Shown here: one piece after another, positions 33,581-42,381 of the stretch | Position numbering within the stretch: position 1 is the stretch's first letter | Layout: each line of letters starts with the position of its first letter | From: CAKMZU01 sp965248335 | GTDB taxonomy: Bacteria > Pseudomonadota > Gammaproteobacteria > Pseudomonadales > DT-91 | Length of the DNA stretch: 64,000 nucleotides | Reading direction: 5' to 3' | Assembly: GCA_965248335.1 (NCBI GenBank) | Contig: CBDFIY010000003.1 | Location: 2,232,001 to 2,296,000, forward strand | Notes under the pieces: generated by a model | What the model was told of the DNA's origin: nothing | Database searches by the model: none | The model's input: only the letters and a program-made list of their open reading frames with translations | Translations under genes and position numbers: made by a program

Positions 33581-35281
33581 CTAGTGCTCCAATGATTTAT
33601 ATTTTTCACGCAGGCGATTTCGAATCATAACCGCTGCAATATTTAAAACGGCGATGACAACTACCAATAAAAAGGCTGTTGCATAAACCAGAGGTCTTGC
33701 TGCTTCGACATTAGGGCTTTGGAATCCAACATCGTAGATATGAAAACCTAAGTGCATGAATTTCTGATCAAGATGAAAATACGGGAAATTAGTATCAACG
33801 GGTAAAGAAGGCGCAAGCTTGACCACACCAACCAACATCAAAGGTGCTACCTCACCCGCTGCTCTGGCTACAGCCAAAATAAGCCCCGTCATCATGGCAG
33901 GACTCGCCATTGGCAATACAATGCGCCAGATAGTCTCCGCTTTCGTTGCACCTAAAGCAAGACTACCTTCTCTTACCGCACGTGGAATTCGTGCTAGCCC
34001 TTCTTCTGTAGCCACAATAACAACCGGCAGTGTTAGCAAGGCAAGGGTTAATGACGCCCAAAGTAGTCCTGGTGTACCGAATGTCGGCGAAGGCAATGAC
34101 TCCTCGAAGAGCAATTGGTCTATATTTTGCCCAAGAAAATAAACAAAAAATCCTAGCCCGAATACGCCATAAACGATGGAGGGGACGCCCGCTAAGTTAT
34201 TAACGGCAATTCTGATGATTTGCGTGATTCTACCTTGCGGTGCATATTCCCGTAGGTAAACGGCTGCAATAACACCAAAAGGGGTAACCATGATAGACAT
34301 TAAAATAACCATGATCACGGTACCAAAGATAGCCGGATAAATACCACCTTCCGTATTCGCTTCTCTTGGATCATCTGTTAGAAAACTCCATAAATTTTCA
34401 ACATAAACGGCCATTTTCTGGAAAAAATTAAGGCTATTCGGCCGTACTGCCTTAACAATCATGGCAAGATTGATATCCACTTTCTCCCCATTTGAGACAC
34501 GAGCAACAATGCTGTCACGCTCAATGGCCACATAAAGCGCCTTTAATTCATCCTGCAAAACTTTATATTCACTCTCTAACTTCGCTTTCTGCTTAGCAAG
34601 CCTTGCTTTTTCTAATGCAAGTTTCTCTGCTGAAGGCGGGTGCAGCTCTAACCCACGTGTTTTGAGGCGAATGCGCTCCATTTTGTAGTTGATCGAGCCG
34701 ATCGATTTCTTCTCAATGGTATAAATTTTATCGTATAGATTTTGTGCACGAGTCAGGCGTCGCTGAAAGTTTTTCCAAAGCGATTCATAGTCTTCGGTAT
34801 TCGCATCAGCAACTAATTGCCCTTTTTCATTAATTGCTACCAACTCTCCATAAAAGTTGCCCCACTCTCGACGCTCTAGGTTCATCAATTTTGTGGGTAG
34901 TTTCTGATCACTCATCCCCTCATCAAGGTACCAGGCGAAATCAGCCCCAAACACATCTCTGTTGCCTCGCTTGATCAGCGATCGGTTATGTAATTGTTGC
35001 TCTGGATTCACACTGAAACCTGCATCATTTAGTTGTTCAGCAGGCACTTTAATGGTTTCCACAAGTTCACCGACAACAATGACAGGTTGCGCCATACCTT
35101 TAATTTGGTAATTCGCCTGAATAATAGATTTAGGCCAAAAATGGGATAATCCATTCACAGCCAGTAGCGATAACAGTGCCAAAACCGCAAGAATACTGAT
35201 CGATACCGCCGCGGCATTAAGCCAGACCCAAGGATCACCACTTTTAAACCAACGGCTAACGGTAGGTTTCTCTCTTTTCAT
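33581..35281 (-). CDS. pstA: Phosphate ABC transporter permease PstA, long form
   Basis: 566 residues, about twice the E. coli protein. One N-terminal membrane helix (about 25-45), then a roughly 230-residue periplasmic insertion with a long coiled coil (SAEKLALEKARLAKQKAKLESEYKVLQDEL), then the standard six-helix permease with the EGSLALGATKAETIWRIVLP coupling loop. Extended PstA/PstC pairs occur in many marine gammaproteobacteria. The function of the insert is unknown; it may contact the binding protein. Confidence 0.93.
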   Translation of the reverse strand: MKREKPTVSRWFKSGDPWVWLNAAAVSISILAVLALLSLLAVNGLSHFWPKSIIQANYQIKGMAQPVIVVGELVETIKVPAEQLNDAGFSVNPEQQLHNRSLIKRGNRDVFGADFAWYLDEGMSDQKLPTKLMNLERREWGNFYGELVAINEKGQLVADANTEDYESLWKNFQRRLTRAQNLYDKIYTIEKKSIGSINYKMERIRLKTRGLELHPPSAEKLALEKARLAKQKAKLESEYKVLQDELKALYVAIERDSIVARVSNGEKVDINLAMIVKAVRPNSLNFFQKMAVYVENLWSFLTDDPREANTEGGIYPAIFGTVIMVILMSIMVTPFGVIAAVYLREYAPQGRITQIIRIAVNNLAGVPSIVYGVFGLGFFVYFLGQNIDQLLFEESLPSPTFGTPGLLWASLTLALLTLPVVIVATEEGLARIPRAVREGSLALGATKAETIWRIVLPMASPAMMTGLILAVARAAGEVAPLMLVGVVKLAPSLPVDTNFPYFHLDQKFMHLGFHIYDVGFQSPNVEAARPLVYATAFLLVVVIAVLNIAAVMIRNRLREKYKSLEH

Positions 35282-35293
35282 CTCAGCTATCCC

Positions 35294-37552
35294 CTACAGT
35301 GACCCGTATTTTTTTCTTAGATTTTGCCGAACCAGCTCAGCGCAAGTGTTTACAACAAAAGTAAACAGGAAAAGTACAAAGGCAGCCAAAAAGAGTACAC
35401 GATAATGGGTGCTACTCACTTCCGCCTCAGGCACCTCAACCGCTAAATTTGCTGCAAGGGTTCGCATCCCTTCAAAAATATTCGCATCCATAATAGGCGT
35501 ATTACCTGTCGCCATTAAAACAATCATGGTCTCACCTACTGCACGGCCCAGCCCAATCATTAAACCCGAAAAAATACCTGGGCTTGCCGTGGGCAGAATA
35601 ACGCCCTTCATGGTTTGCCAAGGGGTTGCACCCAGCGCAAGCGAGCCATAGCTCAAGTGTTTAGGGACAGAAAATATAGCATCTTCAGCGATTGAAAAAA
35701 TAGTCGGTATCACGGCAAAGCCCATCGCCACACCCACCACCATAGCATTACGCTGATCGAAAGGAATACCCAAGTCGTTACTTAACCATTGCCGCATATT
35801 ACCACCAAAGAACCAATGCTCTAGTGCTGGGCTTATAAACAAAGCGAATACAACAATACCGATAATCACAGGGATTAATAGGAAACCGTGCCATCCCTGA
35901 TTAATGGTATTTTGATACCGCTGTGGTAGTCGACTCATAGCAAAACCAAAGCTCACAATGCCGACGGGTAACAGCAAAAGGATAGCAAAAATGGCTGTCA
36001 GGTTTTTCTCCATAAAAGGCGCTAACCAGAGGCCAGCGAGAAAACCTAAAATTACCGTGGGTAACGCTTCCATCAACTCAATCAGTGGTTTGACCTTGCG
36101 GCGCATCACAGGCGTCATAAAATAAGCGGTATAAATGGCACCAAATATCGCGAGCGGCGCGCCAAGCAACATGGCATAAAATGCGGCTTTTAGCGTACCG
36201 AACGATAAGGGCATTAACGACATTTTAGGTTCAAAATCATTATTGGAGGAAGATGACTGCCACACATACTGCGGCTCATCGTAACTCTCGTACCAGACTT
36301 TATCCCACAATGCAGTTATCGATGTTTCAGGATGTTTATTAATGACATCCAAGAGCTTTAATGTGCCATCTTTTGTTTCTATCAACAGCCTATCTGCTCT
36401 TGGTGAGAGCGCTATACTCAGTGGCTTGTGATGGGCCATCACTTGATCATGGTAAGCCTCGCGATGTGCCGTTGTGTAAAAAAGCGACAACTCACCCTTC
36501 TCATCCATGACCGCAAAACCTTTTCTTCGCTGCTCTGGGGCTACAAAGTTTTGCCCTTGATAACCACCCTCAAAGGTACGAATTTTCTTTAATACGACTG
36601 CGCCGCTCTCGCGTACCATAAACCACTGGCTAATCTCGCCACCGGCCTCTGTGACAATCAATGAGATTTCACCTAAAAGAAAAATCATATTAGTAATAGG
36701 GCTTTCAACTTTATTATAATCCACGCTGGTTAATTTAAGGTCGACCGCGGCAAACGTCTTATTCGCTGTTTGCACATAGAGAAACCGTTGGCTCTCATCA
36801 ATCAGTAAATGTTTCGGTAAAAAATCTTTTTCTAGTGCCAGTTTCGGCAAGTCGACATTATCAGCAACCAGTGTCACGGTTTCCATAATGAAGTCTTCTT
36901 CTTTAGTAAGTCTTTTGACAAATATTTTTTTAGCGTTTGCGGCAGCGAGGGTCAAGGATTCTTCGCTATCGCGAATAGCGAGTTCATTAACCGGTAAATT
37001 ATCAGGCATGAGATGAATAGGGTCTTCCCCATAAGGAAAGCTAAGATAAGGCGTGATCACACGCTGATCATTCGGATAAGTCGCTTTGTAATTGTGCTTA
37101 ACGATTAATGCAGAGCCATCATCAAGCCCAACAGCAAAAAGCCGGCTTTCATCGGAATTTAATGCAAAGCTCGTAATTTTATGCCCAGCGGGGATAGGCA
37201 GCGGGAAATCATAGGTTTTCTTACCCGAGTGTAAATTAATAAATTCAACATGTCCGTTAGGTAAAAGTCGTAACGCTAAATCGTTTTGCTCATCGATAGC
37301 CATATACAACGAAGGTGTACGATTTTCTAATTGAAATTCGGCTAAAGGTTTTACTTTTGCAGACTGGAATAAGGGTAAAACCTCATAGAGAAGGTAAAGA
37401 AATATCAGCAAAATAGTGGCTATAACCGCAACACCACCCACTGCTATAACATACTTGGCAACGGAATCTTTTACTTTCCGTAAATGATTGTAGCGCGTCA
37501 CTTTAGCCGAATTAAAGTCGACCGTGATCTGAGAGTTATGATTAGAAGCCAT
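35294..37552 (-). CDS. pstC: Phosphate ABC transporter permease PstC, long form
   Basis: 752 residues from ATG 37552 (MASNHNSQITV). One N-terminal helix (about 38-60), a roughly 370-residue periplasmic domain with WD-like beta-propeller character (FALNSDESRLFAVGLDDGSALIV, ALSPRADRLLIETKDGTLKLLD), then a six-helix permease with YGSLALGATPWQTMKGVILP. Matches the enlarged partner of the long PstA downstream (12-base gap). Confidence 0.93.
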   Translation of the reverse strand: MASNHNSQITVDFNSAKVTRYNHLRKVKDSVAKYVIAVGGVAVIATILLIFLYLLYEVLPLFQSAKVKPLAEFQLENRTPSLYMAIDEQNDLALRLLPNGHVEFINLHSGKKTYDFPLPIPAGHKITSFALNSDESRLFAVGLDDGSALIVKHNYKATYPNDQRVITPYLSFPYGEDPIHLMPDNLPVNELAIRDSEESLTLAAANAKKIFVKRLTKEEDFIMETVTLVADNVDLPKLALEKDFLPKHLLIDESQRFLYVQTANKTFAAVDLKLTSVDYNKVESPITNMIFLLGEISLIVTEAGGEISQWFMVRESGAVVLKKIRTFEGGYQGQNFVAPEQRRKGFAVMDEKGELSLFYTTAHREAYHDQVMAHHKPLSIALSPRADRLLIETKDGTLKLLDVINKHPETSITALWDKVWYESYDEPQYVWQSSSSNNDFEPKMSLMPLSFGTLKAAFYAMLLGAPLAIFGAIYTAYFMTPVMRRKVKPLIELMEALPTVILGFLAGLWLAPFMEKNLTAIFAILLLLPVGIVSFGFAMSRLPQRYQNTINQGWHGFLLIPVIIGIVVFALFISPALEHWFFGGNMRQWLSNDLGIPFDQRNAMVVGVAMGFAVIPTIFSIAEDAIFSVPKHLSYGSLALGATPWQTMKGVILPTASPGIFSGLMIGLGRAVGETMIVLMATGNTPIMDANIFEGMRTLAANLAVEVPEAEVSSTHYRVLFLAAFVLFLFTFVVNTCAELVRQNLRKKYGSL

Positions 37553-37618
37553 ACAAGGTGTCACTGGATATAGGCAGAAAGGGCATTATAATGATCGAAA
37601 AAATAAATGAAACTAATC

Positions 37619-37648
37619 TTAGGCTCTGTTAACTTCAGAGAACCTAAG
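37619..37648 (-). terminator. Hairpin between pstS and pstC
   Basis: CTTAGG-TTCTCTG / CAGAG-CCTAAG stem around AAGTTAA, 12 bases past the pstS stop, with no T run. Likely an mRNA-stabilising or partial-termination element that keeps pstS more abundant than the permease genes. Confidence 0.5.
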
Positions 37649-37660
37649 GCGGCGATGATT

Positions 37661-38674
37661 TTATTTGCCAGCGGCCACTTTTGCAGCGCCTTTGTTGGCA
37701 TCAATCATTTTCAAATACTTCTCGACAACTTTTGCCGGTAAGGGAATGTAACCATCTTTTACGACAACCATTTGCCCTTGCTGTGACAGTACGAGCTTCA
37801 AGAATTCACGAGTCATGGGATCTAATGGTTTATTCGGTGCTTTATTGATGTATACATACAAAAAGCGTGATAGTGGATAAGTGCCCTTCACAGCATTAGC
37901 GGGTGTTGCTTCAACAAACTTACCACCTTCTTTTTTACTTAAAGGTACAGCCTTAACACTAGACGTTTTATAACCAATACCTGAGTAACCAATACTATTG
38001 ATTGAGGTAGAAACCGATTGTACAACGGATGCAGAACCCGGCTGCTCATTAACATTATTTTTGAAGTCACCTTTGCAAAGTGCCTTTCCTTTAAAGTACC
38101 CATAAGTACCAGAAACCGAATTTCGTCCAAACAATTGGATACCGCGTGAAGCCCAAGCGCCTTTCAAGCCCAGTTGACCCCATTTAGTAATATCATGCAT
38201 ACCGCCACACCGGCGAGTTGATGAAAAAATAGCATCCACCTGTGGAATACTCAGCCCTTTGATTGGGTTATCTTTATGCACGTAAACTGCTAAAGCATCA
38301 ATAGCAACAGGAATTGCAGTTGGCTTATAGCCATGACGTTTTTCAAAGGCTTCTATTTCTTTATCCTTCATCTTACGACTCATCGGACCAAAGTTAGACG
38401 TGCCTTCAGTCAATGCCGGTGGCGCAGTTGAAGAACCTGCCGCTTGAATTTGAACATTGACATTGGGGTATTCACGCTTAAAGTCTTCCGCCCATAATGT
38501 CATTAAGTTAGCGAGCGTATCAGAGCCCGAGCTCGATAAGTTTCCGGATACGCCACTCGCTTTATGATAAGTAGGAATGGCGGTATCGACCATCGCCGTA
38601 CTTGAAAGCGTGTTTACTGCAAGCAAGCTGCCTACGACGAGCGCTGTTGTCTGTATATATTTGGTCAGTTTCAT
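37661..38674 (-). CDS. pstS: Phosphate-binding protein PstS
   Basis: 337 residues with a signal peptide (about 1-28). Phosphate-site features: SSSGSDTLANLM, AAGSSTAPPALTEGTSNFGPMSRKMK, GRNSVSGTYGYFK and SINSIGYSGIGY. It belongs to the PstS type paired with long PstC/PstA. Periplasmic receptor for the transporter encoded downstream. Confidence 0.96.
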   Translation of the reverse strand: MKLTKYIQTTALVVGSLLAVNTLSSTAMVDTAIPTYHKASGVSGNLSSSGSDTLANLMTLWAEDFKREYPNVNVQIQAAGSSTAPPALTEGTSNFGPMSRKMKDKEIEAFEKRHGYKPTAIPVAIDALAVYVHKDNPIKGLSIPQVDAIFSSTRRCGGMHDITKWGQLGLKGAWASRGIQLFGRNSVSGTYGYFKGKALCKGDFKNNVNEQPGSASVVQSVSTSINSIGYSGIGYKTSSVKAVPLSKKEGGKFVEATPANAVKGTYPLSRFLYVYINKAPNKPLDPMTREFLKLVLSQQGQMVVVKDGYIPLPAKVVEKYLKMIDANKGAAKVAAGK

Positions 38675-38715
38675 TTAACTTTCCTCAGGTTGTTTGTATC
38701 AATCGGGAGCACTTT

Positions 38716-38744
38716 ACGACAGTTATGTGTCAGAAAAATGACAA
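38716..38744 (-). promoter_or_regulatory. Pho box before pstS
   Basis: On the minus strand: TTGTCAT-TTTT-CTGACAC-ATAA-CTGTCGT, three 7-base repeats at an 11-base period close to the PhoB consensus CTGTCAT, 42 bases before the pstS start. Confidence 0.8.
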
Positions 38745-38816
38745 CCTCGCTTAATTCTTGCTTTTTTAATCGATTAAAGGTGGCAATGCAACAGCCCACC
38801 ACCCTTTATTTATTTC

Positions 38817-39890
38817 CTACCATACTAACTGTGTTCTGAGGCGAAGACTTTGACCTTTATCATCATTTGAATCTACCTCAGCTAAGCCGTAGTTCAGGCC
38901 AATTTTGACATTATTATTGGCGTACCAACTTACACCTGCCGTCAATGCTTGTCCGTCTTCTTTCTCTAAGCCAAAATCTTTATACTTCCCATAACCAGAT
39001 TCATAACGCGCTGATAATTCCCATGCTCCATTTTCTGAAGAGGGTTTAATACGTTTAAACGCGCCATTTTTGTAGCCTCTATGCTCACCTGTGATCACAT
39101 AAGCAGCCTGCACATAGTACCCATCCCGATCAAGGTCGTTATTCAATGCATCTTTCTCATCTAACCGGAAGTACTCGCCTTGCGCATGAAAGGCACCGAC
39201 TGATGTACCTAACTCAATATTTTTGAAGGTCTCTTCGTCTGCTCGATGACTGTAACCTAGCCCCAAATGAACAACGGCATCATCCGACTTCACAGGGTTA
39301 TAAACAAATCGTCCATCGAGTGCTGGATTATTCATAGAAAGCTTATCGCTATCACTGTCTTCAAATATACCTACAGAGTAATAACCTTGACCCCAGTCAC
39401 CCGCCACAGACAAGCCGATATTTCGCCCAAAGCTAAATGCTTCAACAATCGCTGAGCGCTCAAGCATGGTGATATCTTTTGAACTTTCAACGGCTTCGAG
39501 TGAAAACCCTTCTTTTTGCTTACCTACAGTAACAACCGCAGCCTTTCCAAAGCCCTTATAGCGAATGTATAAATCTTCTGGTGTACCAGCACTGTCACCT
39601 TCACTCATATTAAACTGTGCTTTAAATGCCCAGTCTTGAATCTCGCCTGCCATAAAAATACGGGCACGACGCAGTTCAACGTCATTGGATTTTGTTACTT
39701 TCTCGCCCTCACTAGGATCCACAGTCACGTTATTGTAATCAAACTGCAACCTACCTCCCATTTTAAACTGAATACCGCTTTCTTTATCTACCGCTTTTAA
39801 GCCACCAGAACCCAGCGTAATATTGATGTCTGCTGCAGCAGGCAGGATTGATACAGCGAGTAATAGTGATGAATAAGTTAAGAGTTTCAT
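38817..39890 (-). CDS. Phosphate-selective porin (OprO/OprP family)
   Basis: 357 residues; signal peptide MKLLTYSSLLLAVSILPAAA, then a beta-barrel with alternating strands, early motif FKMGGRLQFDYNN and LRRARIFMAGEIQDWAFKAQF typical of OprP, and a terminal TQLVW (aromatic C-terminus for outer-membrane insertion). It lets phosphate or polyphosphate cross the outer membrane ahead of PstS. AGGGGA ribosome binding site; the promoter has been separated by the MITE at 39904-40143. Confidence 0.93.
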   Translation of the reverse strand: MKLLTYSSLLLAVSILPAAADINITLGSGGLKAVDKESGIQFKMGGRLQFDYNNVTVDPSEGEKVTKSNDVELRRARIFMAGEIQDWAFKAQFNMSEGDSAGTPEDLYIRYKGFGKAAVVTVGKQKEGFSLEAVESSKDITMLERSAIVEAFSFGRNIGLSVAGDWGQGYYSVGIFEDSDSDKLSMNNPALDGRFVYNPVKSDDAVVHLGLGYSHRADEETFKNIELGTSVGAFHAQGEYFRLDEKDALNNDLDRDGYYVQAAYVITGEHRGYKNGAFKRIKPSSENGAWELSARYESGYGKYKDFGLEKEDGQALTAGVSWYANNNVKIGLNYGLAEVDSNDDKGQSLRLRTQLVW

Positions 39891-39903
39891 AAGGCTTTCC
39901 CCT

Positions 39904-40143
39904 CAGGGCAATCGCACTACGATATTAACAAGATCGGCGACAATCAAACAAAATGTTTATTTTTTAATCTAAACCCGCTAATAATTTAGTGTTGGTTTCT
40001 AAATTAACACTCTTTTGTAATTTAATAGTGTAGTTTTTCATAGCGGGCTAATTCATACCCATAAACTGATTGAAATACAATCAGCCATCTGCTTTGTAGT
40101 AGATTTTTAAGCGAACTGATCAAAAACATAGCGCGAAGCCCTG
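39904..40143. mobile_element. MITE with ISAs1-type ends (copy 2)
   Basis: 240 bp, nearly identical to 6679-6932 apart from small deletions, flanked by a perfect 10-bp duplication GCTTTCCCCT (39894-39903 and 40144-40153). Inserted into the 5' leader of the porin gene. Confidence 0.9.
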
Positions 40144-40190
40144 GCTTTCCCCTGTTTTTAGGTGTAATTATGTAAACGCAGGCGCATTAT

Positions 40191-40219
40191 GTGATGGAAA
40201 TGTTACAAGAATATGACAG
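40191..40219 (-). promoter_or_regulatory. Pho box before porin
   Basis: On the minus strand: CTGTCAT-ATTC-TTGTAAC-ATTT-CCATCAC, 11-base periodicity. A TACATAAT about 20 bases downstream is a candidate -10. The rest of the gap 40144-40390 holds only the eda hairpin. Confidence 0.75.
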
Positions 40220-40355
40220 AAAGCAAGGGTGTTGTTTTTTGGTGAATGCCCTTCACTACGAATAGCCACCAAAGCGAGCAAGCAAGCTGTATCCGATTGA
40301 ATGATAAGCCTGTTAATTTACATGACTTTATTATTTTGAGATTCTCTTATACGGT

Positions 40356-40376
40356 GAGCGCTGAACAACAGCGCCC
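40356..40376 (-). terminator. Hairpin after eda
   Basis: GGGCGCTG-TTGTT-CAGCGCTC stem 15 bases past the eda stop, no T run. Confidence 0.5.
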
Positions 40377-40390
40377 ATAAACACACTCAA

Positions 40391-41020
40391 TTACCGAGCC
40401 ACATCAGCCGCAGACTGTGCCTTTTCTGTAATGACAGCCCATTCTTTTTCTTTGATTTCCTTGCTTGTGGCCAACCAAGATCCACCCACACAAGCGACGT
40501 TTTTTAATGCCAAATAATCACCAAGATTGTTAATATTCACACCGCCCGTCGGGCAAAATTGCAACATAGGCATAACCTGTAGTACAGCTTTTAAAAATTC
40601 TACTCCTCCGCAAATTTCAGCAGGAAAGAACTTCAAAAATTGATAACCTTGACGATAAAGCTGCATTATTTCAGAAACCGTCGACACGCCCGGCACAAAG
40701 GGCACATCATAAATATTCGCCTGTTCAAGTAAGCCGCTATTGAATCCTGGGCTCACAATAAACTCACTGCCGGCCTCAACCGCCTTTTGATAAAGCTCAG
40801 GCGTTGTTACCGTACCCGCCCCCACAGTCACACCCGAAACCTGAGACTTTATCGCGCGAATGGCATCAAAAGCAGCCGGCGTGCGTAAAGTTACCTCCAG
40901 AGTAGAAACCCCACCATCTAATAACGCTTTCGCAAGAGGCGCAGCATCACGAACATCATTGATGGTCAATACAGGAATGACCATTGCGGCTGTAAAAAAA
41001 GGATCTAAATCGTGCTGCAT
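40391..41020 (-). CDS. eda: KDPG/KHG aldolase
   Basis: 209 residues, class I aldolase of the Entner-Doudoroff pathway. The catalytic Glu lies in STLEVTLRTPAA and the Schiff-base Lys in FLKFFPAE; GTVTTPE and FCPTGGVN are phosphate-site loops. It splits 2-keto-3-deoxy-6-phosphogluconate to pyruvate and glyceraldehyde 3-phosphate. Downstream of pgl in the same direction with a 65-base gap. Confidence 0.96.
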   Translation of the reverse strand: MQHDLDPFFTAAMVIPVLTINDVRDAAPLAKALLDGGVSTLEVTLRTPAAFDAIRAIKSQVSGVTVGAGTVTTPELYQKAVEAGSEFIVSPGFNSGLLEQANIYDVPFVPGVSTVSEIMQLYRQGYQFLKFFPAEICGGVEFLKAVLQVMPMLQFCPTGGVNINNLGDYLALKNVACVGGSWLATSKEIKEKEWAVITEKAQSAADVAR

Positions 41021-41085
41021 AATTTTCTCACTTGATTATCACTTCATTCATAAACGGTCGACTTAAAGGGCGGTTTACTACTTAC

Positions 41086-41806
41086 TTATGGACACCAATA
41101 AACATGTACATCCGTTTGTTGCTGATTAAGCAAAGCACTGATCGGTGTTTTCTGAGTATCATCTTGCTGCCATGCTTGCTTAAAACACTGGTATTTTTTT
41201 TCACCCTTTAGCAACAATAAAACCTGCTGACTATTAAGTATCGTCTTAAGTGTCAGTGTGATACGTGCCGTTTCTGCACCGGTGACAGCAGAAGATATGG
41301 CCTCAATAACAGCAAGTTTTTTTTTGTTTGATAGCGCTAATGCCGCCGATAAACCGTCAGAATGTGGAAAAAGCGATGCAAAATGTCCATCCCCCCCCAT
41401 ACCCAACACACAAAGTGTCGCCCTCGATGAAAGTGCTTGATAACATCGTTCAGCCTTTGGCAAGCCAAGCGCTGGGGTTGAGTAACCATTTTTTAAAGCC
41501 CGGAGATGAAACCCTTCGGCATTAGAAAAACATTTTTCAATAAATTGCTGATTACTTCTTGGGTGTGTCGGTGCTACCCAACGCTCATCGACCATCGCCC
41601 AATCTATCTCATCAAAATCTATCTTCATGGCACTCAGCTTTTCATACAAAACTTTGGGTGTTTCTCCACCTGACAAATAAACTAGAGGACGTACATCCTG
41701 CCCTCCTTCTCCCGTGTTTAATACCTGAACACAATGCTGCACCAATGCTTTCCCATATTTCTGTCAACCAAGCAGTCTCTGATTCAAATTTATTTTCAAT
41801 TATCAC
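41086..41806 (-). pseudogene. pgl: 6-phosphogluconolactonase, frameshifted
   Basis: The main frame (41086-41745) encodes VYLSGGETPKVLYEKLS, DEIDWAMVDERWVAPTHPRSN and CVLGMGGDGHFASLFPHSDG, clearly Pgl, but begins without the first helix and only at a TTG. A GTG at 41806 with AGGGAG upstream starts IIENKFESETAWLTEIWE in another frame. Removing one A from the AAA at 41749-41751 joins the two as WLTEIWEALVQHC. So either an inactivating insertion, a sequencing error or slippage. zwf and edd are not adjacent. Confidence 0.8.
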
Positions 41807-42103
41807 GGCTATCTCCCTAAATAAAGGTTTTTAGCTTTTTCAGTTTTTGCATTTACCTCAACCATCTGGATTTAGACTCCGAAGGGTTTACTGGGTTTCA
41901 TCAGTTAAAAAACCAACGTCTTTAAAATCAGATCGGCTGACCTATCAGGACTATCTACAAATAACAATTGAATAGAACAGAAATACTGTGACGGTGCCTG
42001 CAACTTTAATTTCCTAGTTTTTTCACACGCGACCTTTACCGGCGGACAAGTCAGATGTAAAAAATAATTTTATGCCATTCTCATGAAAATGCCAGCATAC
42101 ATA
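41807..42103. other. Intergenic gap, nothing identified
   Basis: About 300 bases between pgl and the MITE contain no frame with recognisable similarity on either strand and no clear RNA gene. Confidence 0.5.
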
Positions 42104-42231
42104 TATACCCTTCGGAATTGGAGATGCAAGAAGGCAGCAAGCGAGCGAATCCCCATGAGCTTACAATCAGTAAGTGATTGGGGTGAGCGAGCGCGGCCAA
42201 CGCCCTTGCATTTTCAAGGGTGATCGATATA
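42104..42231. repeat. TA-flanked palindromic MITE, left of siderophore operon
   Basis: About 128 bp, ends TATACCCTTCGGAATTGGAG and the inverse of TATATCGATCACCCTTGAAA; the middle contains GAATCCCCATGAGCTTAC. Partner copy at 52730-52849 and a half copy at 13033. The first bases match the TATACCCATCG terminus of the local IS630 elements, suggesting mobilisation by them. Confidence 0.8.
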
Positions 42232-42275
42232 AAACAACAGGGAGGGATATGCTTATCTACACCAACAAATAAATA

Positions 42276-42319
42276 AAAACAATTTCCATTTGCATTAGGT
42301 TTTATTTTCTACATATAAT
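42276..42319 (+). promoter_or_regulatory. Promoter with Fur-box-like site before sbnA
   Basis: -35 TTGCAT (42290-42295), 18 bp, -10 TATAAT (42314-42319). Overlapping the -35, 42276-42295 reads in reverse ATGCAAATGGAAATTGTTTT, resembling the iron-repressor site consensus of AT-rich hexamers. Iron-repressed transcription of the operon is inferred. Confidence 0.6.
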
Positions 42320-42381
42320 CCACATCAATACTGGACTAAGGTCGTGAATCAAACTTTTTAATAAACAGCTACGAGGTATAT

